DNA of 31,941 nucleotides from Lysobacter_F sp035645555 (GTDB lineage: Bacteria; Pseudomonadota; Gammaproteobacteria; Xanthomonadales; Xanthomonadaceae): contig DASQMI010000053.1 of assembly GCA_035645555.1 (NCBI GenBank), positions 1 to 31,941 on the forward strand, read 5' to 3'. The position numbers and the translations under genes were made by a program. Below are positions 1-8,224 of this stretch, piece by piece (within the stretch, counting starts at the first letter, position 1; the number at the start of each line of letters is the position of its first letter). The notes below the pieces were generated by a model. That model ran no database searches and had not been told where the DNA came from. It saw nothing but the letters and a program-made list of their open reading frames with translations.

Positions 1-388
1 GATCGCGGTCGACGCGCACCGGGGCGCCGGTGCGGCGCGCGATCAGCAAGGGTTCGTCGCCGACCTGCTGCGGCAGACTGCCGCGTTTGACCCAGCAGGG
101 CGCGTTCTCGGTCCGCCCGTAGCCACGGCTGGCCACGCCCGGCCGCCAGCCCTCCGCGCGCAAGCGCTCTACGAGGGCGATCGTCAATGGCGTCTTGCCG
201 GCACCGCCGGCCACGATGTTGCCCACCACCAGCACCGGCACGCCGGGATGACGCGCGCGCAGCAGCCCGCGCCGGTACAGGCCGCGGCGCGCGGCGGCGA
301 GCCCGCCGTACAGCCCCGCGAGCAGCCGCGCGGTCACCGGCACCGGCGCGGACTGGTACCAGTAGTCGGGCGCGCGCGTCGGCTTCAC
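1..388 (-). CDS. lpxK: Tetraacyldisaccharide 4'-kinase LpxK (3' end cut off)
   Basis: LpxK phosphorylates the 4' position of the lipid A disaccharide precursor at the inner membrane. Only the first 129 codons are in the window. The frame opens with GTG overlapping the msbA stop codon (GTGA) and has the LpxK N-terminus: the early DYWYQ segment (residues 8-12), an N-terminal helix, a Walker A loop GNIVAGGAGKTP at residues 56-67, then SRGYGR and GDEP, both typical of the family. The overlap with msbA implies translational coupling. I am sure of the family; the rest of the protein lies outside the window. Confidence 0.93.
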   Translation of the reverse strand, partial: MKPTRAPDYWYQSAPVPVTARLLAGLYGGLAAARRGLYRRGLLRARHPGVPVLVVGNIVAGGAGKTPLTIALVERLRAEGWRPGVASRGYGRTENAPCWVKRGSLPQQVGDEPLLIARRTGAPVRVDRD

Positions 389-2139
389 GCCGTCTGGGTC
401 TCCCGGAACTGCATGCGGTGCAGATGTGCGTACAGGCCGCCACGCGCGATCAGCTCGGCATGGGTGCCGCGCTCGACGATGCGGCCGGCGTCCATCACCA
501 GCACCTGGTCGGCATGCTCGATGGTGGACAGCCGGTGGGCGATGACCAGAGTGGTGCGGTCGGGCATCAGACGGTCGAGTGCGTCCTGCACCAGCCGCTC
601 GGATTCAGTGTCCAGTGCCGCCGTGGCCTCGTCGAGGATCAGGATCGGCGCGTCCTTCAGCATCGCGCGCGCGATGGCGATGCGCTGGCGCTGACCGCCG
701 GAAAGACGGCCGCCGCGGCTGCCGACCGGGCTGTGGACGCCTTCGGGAAGCTTCTCGACGAACTCCATCGCGTTCGCGCCGCGCACCGCACGCTCCAGCG
801 TGGCTGCATCCGCACGCTGCATCTCGCCGTAGGCGACGTTGTCGGCGATGGTGCCGTCGAACAGCATCACCTGCTGGCCTACGAGCGCGATCTGCCGGCG
901 CAGGTCGGCGAGCCGGTAATCGCGCAGCGGATGACCGTCGAGCAGGATCTCACCGGACTCCGGTTCGTAGAAACGCGGGATCAGCTTGATCAGCGTCGAC
1001 TTGCCGCTGCCGGAGCGACCGACGATCGCGGTCACCGTGCCCGGCCGCGCGGTGAAGCTGACGTCCTCGAGCGCCGGCGTCGACTGGCCCGGGTAACGCG
1101 CGCTGACGTGGCGGAACTCGATCTCGCCCTGCGCCCGCGCGAGCGTCCGGGTGCCCTCGTCGCGCTCGTCCTCGGCATCGAGCACAACGAACAGGCGTTC
1201 CGCCGAAGCGACGCCCTTCTGCAGCATGTTCTGCACGGTGGTGAGCTGCTTGAGCGCGGGGATGATCGCCATCATCGACGTCATCAGCTGGACGAAGTTG
1301 CCCGCCGACAGGCGGCCGGCCATCGCCTCGCGCGCCGCGACCCACAGCAGCACCGCAAGCCCGACCGCACCCATCACCTGCACCAGTGCCGAGGAGATGC
1401 TGCGGGTAGCCTCGACCTTCAACGCCAACCGCAGATGGGTGTCGGCCTGGGCGCGGTAACGCGTCATCTCCGCATCCTGCGCGCCGTACACCTTCACTTC
1501 CTGGTGGCTGCTCAGCGCCTGGTCGGCGTGCTGCAGCAGTTGCGCGCCGCTCTCCTGGATGCGGTGGGTGATCCGCCGGTAGCGCTTTCCGACCCGGTCC
1601 ATCACCCACGCCAGCGGCGGCGCCAGCAGCAGGATCGACAGCGTGACCTGCCAGCTGATCCAGAACATCACGGCGAGCATCGCCACGATCTGCATGGACT
1701 GCTGCAGCATCACCTTGGCCGCGTCCACCGCCGCCTGCGCGACCTGGTCGCTGTCGGACCCGAGCCGGATCAGCATCTGCGAGACCGGCTCGCGGTCGAA
1801 ATACGCGCCGGGCATGCGCAGCAGCTTGGACAGTACGGCGACGCGCTGGTCGCGCGCGATGCTGCGGCCGGCACGCGCCATGCTGGTGTCGGTGAGGTAG
1901 CCGGCGATGCCGCGCAACAGGAACAGCCCGACGATCGCCAGCGGCAGCCACATGCCCACCCGTGGGTCGCGCTCGACGAACGTGCCGTCGACGATCGGCC
2001 CCATGAGGTAGGTGAACGCGCCGCCGGCAGCCGCCTCGATCAGCATGCCGATGAGCGCCAGCGCGAGGAACGCGCGGTACGGCCGCGCGAAACCGAGCAC
2101 GCGGCGGTACGTATGCCAGGGGGAAGACGACGTGTTCAC
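385..2139 (-). CDS. msbA: Lipid A export ABC transporter MsbA
   Basis: This 584-residue half-transporter fuses an N-terminal six-helix membrane domain (about residues 20-310) to a C-terminal ATPase domain. Visible ATPase motifs are Walker A GRSGSGKST near residue 375, the signature LSGGQRQR near 478, Walker B ILILDEATAALD near 500, and the switch histidine in VIAHRLS. MsbA flips core lipid A across the inner membrane. The assignment to MsbA rather than another exporter of this class rests on length and on lpxK lying immediately downstream. The start codon overlaps the exbD stop (ATGA) and lpxK overlaps its own stop, so exbD-msbA-lpxK look translationally coupled. Confidence 0.93.
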   Translation of the reverse strand: MNTSSSPWHTYRRVLGFARPYRAFLALALIGMLIEAAAGGAFTYLMGPIVDGTFVERDPRVGMWLPLAIVGLFLLRGIAGYLTDTSMARAGRSIARDQRVAVLSKLLRMPGAYFDREPVSQMLIRLGSDSDQVAQAAVDAAKVMLQQSMQIVAMLAVMFWISWQVTLSILLLAPPLAWVMDRVGKRYRRITHRIQESGAQLLQHADQALSSHQEVKVYGAQDAEMTRYRAQADTHLRLALKVEATRSISSALVQVMGAVGLAVLLWVAAREAMAGRLSAGNFVQLMTSMMAIIPALKQLTTVQNMLQKGVASAERLFVVLDAEDERDEGTRTLARAQGEIEFRHVSARYPGQSTPALEDVSFTARPGTVTAIVGRSGSGKSTLIKLIPRFYEPESGEILLDGHPLRDYRLADLRRQIALVGQQVMLFDGTIADNVAYGEMQRADAATLERAVRGANAMEFVEKLPEGVHSPVGSRGGRLSGGQRQRIAIARAMLKDAPILILDEATAALDTESERLVQDALDRLMPDRTTLVIAHRLSTIEHADQVLVMDAGRIVERGTHAELIARGGLYAHLHRMQFRETQTA

Positions 2140-2567
2140 GGCGCGGCGCGACGCGTCTCGGGTGCGGTGGCGATCATCACCCGGCGGAAGCCGAGCTGGC
2201 CGAGCGCGTCGTAGGCGGTCACCACCGCCTGATGCGGCGTGCGGCCGTCGGCGCGCAGCAGCACCGGGCGGTTGCGATCCGGGCCTGCAAGCTCGGCGAC
2301 GGTGGCCTTCAGCGCCTCGACGTCGCTGCGCAGCACCTCGCGGTCCTCGACGAAGTAGTCGCCGTTGGCGTTGATCAGCACGCTCAGCGCACGCGTGTTC
2401 GCCGGCGCCGGTTCGCCGGTGGCACGCGGCAGCTCCAGGCGCAGGATCGAGCGCGCGTCGAACGTGGTGGTGACCACGAAGAAGATGATCAGCACCAGGA
2501 TGACGTCGATCAGCGGAACCAGATCGATGCCGGGCTCGTCATCGCTGCGATGGTCGCGGATGCGCAT
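2136..2567 (-). CDS. exbD: ExbD/TolR-family proton channel subunit
   Basis: This 143-residue protein has a short cytoplasmic N-terminus, one transmembrane helix at about residues 15-36 carrying the membrane-embedded aspartate (Asp21 in LVPLIDVILVL), and a periplasmic domain. In ExbD and TolR that aspartate carries the proton movement that energises an outer-membrane partner. It lies 4 bp after exbB and overlaps msbA. No tonB, tolA or TonB-dependent receptor gene lies next to it, so the periplasmic partner cannot be read from context. ExbD is preferred over TolR because the pair sits in the conserved comEC-exbBD-lpxK order rather than in a tol-pal cluster. Confidence 0.88.
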   Translation of the reverse strand: MRIRDHRSDDEPGIDLVPLIDVILVLIIFFVVTTTFDARSILRLELPRATGEPAPANTRALSVLINANGDYFVEDREVLRSDVEALKATVAELAGPDRNRPVLLRADGRTPHQAVVTAYDALGQLGFRRVMIATAPETRRAAP

Positions 2568-2571
2568 GGCG

Positions 2572-3210
2572 TCACTCGGTGACCGGCTGCGGCACGGGGC
2601 GCGTCGGGCGCGCCGGATCGAGCACGTCGAGCAGCTGGATCGCCTCGTGCTCCATGTCGACGATGTAGCCGGCGATGCGGCCGCGCAACCAGCGATGCGC
2701 CATCAGCGCCGGCACCGCCACGATCATGCCCGCCGCCGTGCACACCAGCGCCTTGCCGATGCCGCCGGCGAGCTGGTTCACGTCGCCGATGCCGTGATCG
2801 AGGATGCCGAGGAACATCTGGATCATGCCGACCACGGTGCCGAACAGGCCGAGCAGCGGGCCGGCGGCGGCGATCGTGCCAAGCGTGTTGAGGAAGCGCT
2901 CCATCCGGTGCACCAGGTGGCGGCCGACGTCCTCGATGCGCTCGCGGATCACTTCGCGCGGACGCTGGCGCACGTCGAGCGCGGCCGCAAGCAGCGCGCC
3001 GAGCGGCGAGGTCGCGCGCAGCGACTCGATGTGCGCGGGATCGAGCCGGCCGGTGGCCGCCCACGCGCGCACCTCCTTGCCGAGGTTGGGCGGCAGCACC
3101 GCGACCCGCCGCAGCGTCCACGCGCGCTCCAGGATGATCGCGAGCGCCGCCACCGCCAGCATCAACAGCGGAATCATCGGCCAACCGCCGGCCTTCACCA
3201 GCTCGAGCAC
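2572..3210 (-). CDS. exbB: ExbB/TolQ-family proton channel subunit
   Basis: A 212-residue MotA/TolQ/ExbB-family inner-membrane protein. One hydrophobic helix lies at about residues 10-28; two more (about 100-130 and 145-170) flank the conserved glycine-rich core that includes GTIAAAGPLLGLFGTVVGMI. It would form the pentameric channel around the ExbD helix. The start is GTG at 3210, supported by a GGAGG ribosome site 5 bases upstream; no upstream ATG fits as well. A small stem (CGGCC-GCA-GGCCG) lies directly before that ribosome site. The 54-bp gap from comEC could hold a promoter, but I see no convincing -35/-10 pair. Confidence 0.9.
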   Translation of the reverse strand: MLELVKAGGWPMIPLLMLAVAALAIILERAWTLRRVAVLPPNLGKEVRAWAATGRLDPAHIESLRATSPLGALLAAALDVRQRPREVIRERIEDVGRHLVHRMERFLNTLGTIAAAGPLLGLFGTVVGMIQMFLGILDHGIGDVNQLAGGIGKALVCTAAGMIVAVPALMAHRWLRGRIAGYIVDMEHEAIQLLDVLDPARPTRPVPQPVTE

Positions 3211-3264
3211 TGCAACCTCCGGCCTGCGGCCGCACAGGGAACGTCGATAGGATAGCCCAGCCGC

Positions 3265-5610
3265 TCACGGCCCCGACCCGGCACGCGGCTGCCCGCCTGA
3301 ACGCCGCGCGGCATCCCACCAGCGCGGGTTCGCGTGGCGGTACGCCGACACCGTGATCCCGCTCGCGCGCGCGCCGACCTCCAGCGCGCCCGTCTCCGCC
3401 GTGATCCATGTGCGCGCACCGGCCTGCCGCCAACGCTCCAGCACATGCGGCAGCGGATGCCCGAAGCGGTTGCCGTGCCCGCTCGACACCAGCGCATGAC
3501 GCGCTCTCACGGCGGCGACGAACGCCGGATCCGACGAACCGCCGCTGCCGTGATGCGCGACCAGCGCGACGTCGGCGCGCAGCGTGTGCCCGTACGCGCG
3601 CACCAACATGCGTTCGACCACCTCGCCGATGTCGCCGGTGAGCAGCGCGCTGCCGTGCGCGCCGTCGATCCGCAGCACGCAGCTGGACTCGTTGCGCAGG
3701 TACGGGAAGAACGGAGGCGGATGCAGGAACGTGAAGCGCACGCCGTCCCACCGCCAGCTCTCGCCGCTGCGGCACGTCCGTGCGGACGGCACGCCAGCGC
3801 CCTCCGGCGCCCGCAGGTTCCGCACTGGCACCGCGCGCGCGACCGCAGGCCAGCCACCGGCATGATCGTTGTCGGCGTGGCTGATCACCACGGCATCCAG
3901 CCCGCGCACCCCGAGCGCGCGCAGCGCCGGGACGACCGCACGCTCGCCGGCGTCGAAGCCGTCCGGCACCGCGGGCCCCGCGTCGTAGAGCAGCGTGTGG
4001 CGCGCGGTGCGCACCAGCACCGCCAGTCCCTGCCCGACGTCCACCACCTGCAGTCCGAACTCACCTGGCTGCGGCAGCCGCCGGTCCGGCCACAGTAACG
4101 GCAGCCACAGCAGCGTGGCGAGCGTCTTCCCCGGCGTGCCGCGCGGCAGCAGCCACCAGAACGCCGCCAGCATCGCCAGCGGCAACGCGAACATGCGCGG
4201 CTCCGGCAACCACCAGACCGCCCACGGCGAAGCCGCGAGGCGCTCGAACAGCGGCCAGCTCAGGTCGAAGCACGCGGCCGCGGCCTGCCATGCCGGCGCG
4301 CCCGCACCCGCGTGCAGCGTCTCCAGCAGCAGACCCAGCAGCGCGAGCGGGACCACCACCAGGCTCCACCACGGCACCGCGACCAGGTTGGCCAGCGGGC
4401 CGACGAGCGACGCCTGTCCGAACAACGCCACGGTGAGCGGCAGCAGCCCGAGCGTCGCCACGCCCTGGGCGGACAGGAACGCGCGCCACGGCCGGTCGTG
4501 GCCGGGCAGGCACCAGATCAGCCAAGCGACACCGACGAAGCTCAGCCAGAAGCCGGCGCCCAGCACCGCGAGCGGATCCACCGCGAGCACCACGAACGCC
4601 GCCAGCGCGAGCGTCCGTGCCGGGGTCGTCGCCCACCGCGCCGCGCGGCTCACTGCCACCACCGCGATCATGAGCAGCGTGCGCACCGTCGGCAGCGCGA
4701 AGCCGGCTACCGCGGCATAGACGAGCGCGCCGAGCGCACCGGCGACCGCGGCGGCCACCGGGCGCGGCACGCGCCGCCCCCACCCCGGCACCAGCCACCA
4801 CGCGGCACGCGCCAGCAGCGCGAACAACCCGGCGACCAGGCCGACGTGGAAGCCGGAGATGGCTACCAGATGGGTGAGGCCGTTCGCACGCAGCACGTCC
4901 CAGTCGTCGTCCGTCAGCTCGCGCGTGTCGCCGAGCGCGAGCGCACGCACGAAGCGCGCCGAGTCGTCCGGCACGGAGCGGCCGATGCGTCCGGCCATCG
5001 CCTCGCGCCAGGCCGGCAGGCCGCGCCGCGGCGCCAGCCGGCGCGCGCGTTGCGGATCACGCACGTAACCGGTCGCGGCGATGCGCTGCGCCACTGCGTG
5101 ACGCTCGGCATCGAGCCCGCCCGGGTTACGCAGACCGCGCGGTGCGCGCAGCCGCGCCACCAGTTGCCAGCGCTCGTCGGCGCGCAGCTGCGGTGCCGGC
5201 CCGTCGTGGCCGTCGTACCAGGCCAGCCGCAGCCGTCGGCCGCGCAGCGGCGCGGGCTGATCGGGCGCATCGTCCACGTCGAGCACGAACCGCACGCGCC
5301 GCGGCTCGCGCACCGGCAGTTCGGCGATCCGACCGCGCAGGAGGACCTCGCGCCGTTCCCAGTCGGGCGGCAGCTGCTGCGCCAACGCAAGCGCACCGTG
5401 CATGCACAGCCACGCCACGCCGGCGAGCGCTGCGCCCGACAACCGCAACGGGGTTTCGCGCCGCCACCACAGCGCCAGCCCGCAGGCCAAGGCCAGCGCG
5501 GCCAGCCACGGCGGGGGCAGCACCGGCAGCAGCGCGCCTGCGGTGACGCCGGCGAGCAGCGCCAGCGCGGTGGCGGGTCCGAGAGGCGGCGTCCCTGCCG
5601 CGTCGCGCAT
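3265..5610 (-). CDS. comEC: DNA internalization channel ComEC/Rec2
   Basis: ComEC carries transforming single-stranded DNA across the inner membrane. The 781-residue protein has the full architecture: an N-terminal pair of helices with a soluble beta-rich domain (to about residue 200), a central polytopic Competence domain beginning with the signature THLVAISGFHVGL, and a C-terminal metallo-beta-lactamase-like domain from about residue 520. That domain has VDVGQGLAVLV, SHADNDHAGG and LVAHHGSGGSSD, so its metal-site residues look intact. Length is normal for the family. It starts 6 bp after lolD. The organism is probably capable of natural transformation if the pilus genes, not seen here, are present. 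Confidence 0.94.
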   Translation of the reverse strand: MRDAAGTPPLGPATALALLAGVTAGALLPVLPPPWLAALALACGLALWWRRETPLRLSGAALAGVAWLCMHGALALAQQLPPDWERREVLLRGRIAELPVREPRRVRFVLDVDDAPDQPAPLRGRRLRLAWYDGHDGPAPQLRADERWQLVARLRAPRGLRNPGGLDAERHAVAQRIAATGYVRDPQRARRLAPRRGLPAWREAMAGRIGRSVPDDSARFVRALALGDTRELTDDDWDVLRANGLTHLVAISGFHVGLVAGLFALLARAAWWLVPGWGRRVPRPVAAAVAGALGALVYAAVAGFALPTVRTLLMIAVVAVSRAARWATTPARTLALAAFVVLAVDPLAVLGAGFWLSFVGVAWLIWCLPGHDRPWRAFLSAQGVATLGLLPLTVALFGQASLVGPLANLVAVPWWSLVVVPLALLGLLLETLHAGAGAPAWQAAAACFDLSWPLFERLAASPWAVWWLPEPRMFALPLAMLAAFWWLLPRGTPGKTLATLLWLPLLWPDRRLPQPGEFGLQVVDVGQGLAVLVRTARHTLLYDAGPAVPDGFDAGERAVVPALRALGVRGLDAVVISHADNDHAGGWPAVARAVPVRNLRAPEGAGVPSARTCRSGESWRWDGVRFTFLHPPPFFPYLRNESSCVLRIDGAHGSALLTGDIGEVVERMLVRAYGHTLRADVALVAHHGSGGSSDPAFVAAVRARHALVSSGHGNRFGHPLPHVLERWRQAGARTWITAETGALEVGARASGITVSAYRHANPRWWDAARRSGGQPRAGSGP

Positions 5611-5632
5611 GGCCGGCTAGATCTCCCCGGCC
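5611..5632 (-). promoter_or_regulatory. Hairpin around the comEC ribosome-binding site
   Basis: On the minus strand the 22 bases before the comEC ATG form GGCCGG, a 10-base loop, then CCGGCC, with the right arm touching the start codon. The loop contains the GGAG ribosome site and the lolD stop codon TAG. The arms are perfect but only 6 bp, and GC-rich short repeats are common in this genome, so a regulatory role is an inference. Confidence 0.35.
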
Positions 5633-6318
5633 GGCAGTGGACGCAGGCGGCCCTCGTGCAGTTCCAGGACGCGATCCAGCCGCCGCGCCAACCGGCGGTC
5701 GTGGGTCACCACGACCAGGCTGGTGCCGTGCTCGCGGTTGAGCGCGAGCATGAGGTCGAACACGGTCGCCGCGGTCTTCTCGTCGAGGTTGCCGGTGGGC
5801 TCGTCGCCGAGCACGCAGGCCGGCCGGTTCACCAGCGCACGCGCCACCGCCGCGCGCTGGCGCTCGCCGCCGGACAGCTCGCCCGGCTTGTGCTCGAGGC
5901 GATGGCCGAGGCCCACTGCCTCCAGCAGCGCCTTCGCCCGCTCGCGCGCCTCGCGCTGCGCCCGACCGGCCAGCAGCAGCGGCAGCATCGCGTTCTCGAG
6001 CGCGGTGAACTCCGGCAGCAGGTGATGGAACTGGTAAATGAAGCCGAGCGCGCGGTTGCGCAGGCGGCCGCGCTCGGCGTCCGAAAGCGCGCTCATCTTC
6101 TGCCCGCTCACGAACACCTCGCCCTCGGTCGGCGTGTCGAGCCCGCCGAGCAGGTGCAACAGCGTGCTCTTGCCGACACCGGACGCTCCGACGATCGCCA
6201 CCGTCTCGCCGGCGGCGACCGCGAGCTCCAGGCCCGCGAACACCGGCGTGCGCAGCCGGCCTTCGGTGTAGGTCTTGCCGAGACGCTCGGCGCGCAGCAC
6301 CGCGGTGATCTCACTCAT
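5617..6318 (-). CDS. lolD: Lipoprotein-releasing ABC transporter ATPase LolD
   Basis: A 233-residue ABC ATPase of the MacB/LolD group. Motifs are Walker A GASGVGKST, signature LSGGERQR, Walker B CVLGDEPTGNLD and the histidine switch VVTHD. With LolC/E it extracts mature lipoproteins from the inner membrane and hands them to LolA. Its ATG overlaps the end of lolC by 8 bp, with a GGAGG ribosome site inside the lolC coding sequence. The adjacency to a LolC/E-type permease settles LolD over other ATPases of the group such as FtsE. Confidence 0.93.
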   Translation of the reverse strand: MSEITAVLRAERLGKTYTEGRLRTPVFAGLELAVAAGETVAIVGASGVGKSTLLHLLGGLDTPTEGEVFVSGQKMSALSDAERGRLRNRALGFIYQFHHLLPEFTALENAMLPLLLAGRAQREARERAKALLEAVGLGHRLEHKPGELSGGERQRAAVARALVNRPACVLGDEPTGNLDEKTAATVFDLMLALNREHGTSLVVVTHDRRLARRLDRVLELHEGRLRPLPAGEI

Positions 6319-7555
6319 AGCGCAGCGCCTCCGCCGGCGCGGTGCGCGAGGCGCGCCAGGCCGGATACATGGTGGCGACGAACGCCATCGCCAGCGCCAC
6401 CAGCGCGGTGGCGACGACGTCGGCGGCCTGCAGGTCGGTGGGCAGGCCGGTGATGTAGTAGACGTCTTCCGGCAACAACTTCACCCCGAGCACGCGCTCG
6501 ATCAGTTGCAGGATCCGCTCCAGGTTGAGCGTCAGCAGGATGCCACCGAGCACCCCGAGCGCGGTGCCGATCAGTCCGATCAGCGTGCCCTGCACGACGA
6601 ACACCTGCATCACGCCACGCGGCGTCAGGCCCAACGTGCGCAGGATCGCGATGTCGGCCTGCTTGTCGGTCACCAGCATCACCTGCGAGTTGACCAGGTT
6701 GAACGCGCCCATGCCGATGATGAAGGCGAGCAGGATCGCCATCACGGTCTTCTCCATGCGCAGCGCGCGGAACAGGTTGGCGTTCTCGCTGGTCCAGTCG
6801 CTGACCCGGTAGCGCCCGCCGAGCGCGAGCATCAACTCGCGCGCGACGTCGAACGCCTGGTCCATGTCGTACAGGCGCAGGCGCACGCCGGTGACGCCGT
6901 CGTCCATCCGCAGCACGCGCTGCAGGTCGGCCATGTGCACGATCGCCAGGCCCTTGTCGAACTCGTTGTAGCCGGCCTCGAAGATGCCGCTGACCACGAA
7001 GCGCTTCAGGCGCGGGGTCAGGCCGGCGGGCGTGCTGCGAAAGTCGGAGGTGGTGACCAGCACGCTGTCGCCGACCGACACGCCCAGCCACAGCGCCAGC
7101 TCGCGGCCGAGGATGATGTGGTAGCTGCCCGGCTGCAGCGACTCGAAGCGGCCTTCCACCACCTTGTCGGCGATCACCGACACCTTGCCCTCCTCGGACG
7201 GCACGATGCCGCGCACCAGCGCCGGCTGGTTGCGGGTGCCGGAGATGAGCGCCTCCTTCTCGACGTACGGCGCGGCGCCGGCAACCCGCGGGTCGCGCGA
7301 GGCCGCGCGCACCGCCTCGGGCCAATCGGCCAGCGGCTCGCCGTAGCCACTGACGGTGGCGTGCGCGGCCATCTGCAGCATGCGGTCGCGGATCTCGCGC
7401 TGGAAGCCGCCCATCACCGCCATCGTGGTGATCAGGATGGCGACGCCGAGCGCGATACCGACGATCGATGCCAGCGAGATGAAGGAGATGAACCCGTTGC
7501 GGCGTTTGGCGCGCAGGTAGCGCAGGCCGATGGCGGCGGGAACCGGTGTGAACAT
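6311..7555 (-). CDS. lolC: Lipoprotein-releasing permease LolC/LolE family
   Basis: A 414-residue permease with the LolC/E layout: a cytoplasmic N-terminus (IGLRYLRAKRRNGFISFIS), a first membrane helix at about residues 25-50, a large periplasmic domain to about residue 265, and three helices in the C-terminal third. It works with LolD in lipoprotein release. An in-frame upstream GTG would add 41 residues, but that extension runs into the preceding gene and is unlike LolC, so the ATG at 7555 is chosen. Only one LolC/E-type gene is present here, so it may be a homodimeric (LolF-like) form, or a paralogue may lie elsewhere. Confidence 0.92.
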   Translation of the reverse strand: MFTPVPAAIGLRYLRAKRRNGFISFISLASIVGIALGVAILITTMAVMGGFQREIRDRMLQMAAHATVSGYGEPLADWPEAVRAASRDPRVAGAAPYVEKEALISGTRNQPALVRGIVPSEEGKVSVIADKVVEGRFESLQPGSYHIILGRELALWLGVSVGDSVLVTTSDFRSTPAGLTPRLKRFVVSGIFEAGYNEFDKGLAIVHMADLQRVLRMDDGVTGVRLRLYDMDQAFDVARELMLALGGRYRVSDWTSENANLFRALRMEKTVMAILLAFIIGMGAFNLVNSQVMLVTDKQADIAILRTLGLTPRGVMQVFVVQGTLIGLIGTALGVLGGILLTLNLERILQLIERVLGVKLLPEDVYYITGLPTDLQAADVVATALVALAMAFVATMYPAWRASRTAPAEALRYE

Positions 7556-7578
7556 GGCGGTCGGTCGGGAAAGGTCCG

Positions 7579-8025
7579 CTATGGTGCCATCGTCGGGCCA
7601 CGATGCCGTGCAGGCGGTGTGCTCATGGCCAGGCGCAGTGCGCGCCGGTCGGCCGCGCCCAGGGTATCCGGCCACCACAGCAGCCGTTGCTCATGGCCGC
7701 CGACATCGGTCCACACCAGCGTGGCCAGTGGCCCGCGCCAGCGCACCGCCGCGCGCTGCACGCGCACTCCATCGACGTGCACGCACTCGGTGGCGACCGC
7801 CACGTCGCGGCGCGGACGGCGCAGCTCCTGCCGCGCCTGCATCACGCCCACGAGCGGCGCCGCCAGCGCCAGCGGCATGGCGAGCCCGCGTGGCGCCTCA
7901 CTCGTCCACACGCCGACGCCACCGAGCAGGCCCAGTGCGATCAGCGCACCGGCCAGCGCCGGCGACGGCCGCCACTCAATGCGGCAACTCGCGGATGCGG
8001 TCGACGAGGTGCTGGAGGTCGTCAT
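7579..8025 (-). CDS. ygfX: YgfX-like membrane protein (CptA family)
   Basis: A 148-residue protein with two close hydrophobic segments (about residues 23-40 and 48-62) and a soluble C-terminal half. The pattern matches E. coli YgfX (CptA): an IEWRPS-type opening, a helix pair, a basic linker, then a beta-rich domain ending in LLWWPDTLGAADRRALRLAM, which lines up with YgfX HLWLAADSMDEAEWRDLRRI. YgfX is encoded next to sdhE in many gammaproteobacteria, as here. E. coli work proposed a toxin acting on cytoskeletal proteins with SdhE as antitoxin; that role is disputed and nothing here tests it. The only plausible start overlaps sdhE by 50 bp. Confidence 0.72.
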   Translation of the reverse strand: MTTSSTSSTASASCRIEWRPSPALAGALIALGLLGGVGVWTSEAPRGLAMPLALAAPLVGVMQARQELRRPRRDVAVATECVHVDGVRVQRAAVRWRGPLATLVWTDVGGHEQRLLWWPDTLGAADRRALRLAMSTPPARHRGPTMAP

Positions 8026-8224
8026 CGGGCGCGCGCTCGTGGCCGAGGAACCAGCGCCACAGCCTATCGTCCTCGCAGTCCAGCAGCCTTAGGAAAACCG
8101 CCCGTTCGTGCTCGGAAGAGCGCCGCCATCCGGCCTCGAGCCAGCGCTCCAGCAGCTGGTCCAGCTCGCGCATGCCACGCCGGCAACGCCAGCGCAGCCG
8201 GCGCAGCTCCGCCTCGTCGCTCAT
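7976..8224 (-). CDS. sdhE: FAD assembly factor SdhE
   Basis: SdhE (Sdh5/SDHAF2 family) promotes covalent attachment of FAD to SdhA. The 82-residue protein keeps the defining segment RRGMRELD near residues 15-22 (RGxxE motif) and the acidic LRLLDCEDDRLWRWF region, matching E. coli SdhE closely in length and sequence. The ATG at 8224 overlaps the stop of the MAPEG gene (ATGA). An in-frame extension far upstream is possible but is antisense-like sequence and unlike the family. It lies in the same transcription unit as its client SdhA. Confidence 0.93.
   Translation of the reverse strand: MSDEAELRRLRWRCRRGMRELDQLLERWLEAGWRRSSEHERAVFLRLLDCEDDRLWRWFLGHERAPDDDLQHLVDRIRELPH

Noticed and set aside
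187..2214. 675-residue open frame on the plus strand across msbA and exbD
   Set aside because: Arg/His/Ala-rich low-information sequence antisense to clear msbA and exbD; an artefact of high GC third positions.
4312..6453. 713-residue plus-strand frame across comEC and lolD
   Set aside because: Composition dominated by Gln, Arg, His and Ala, no domain pattern, antisense to well-supported genes.
7556..7678. Longer LolC start giving 41 extra residues
   Set aside because: Begins with a GTG inside the ygfX gene, and the extra residues do not resemble a LolC N-terminus.
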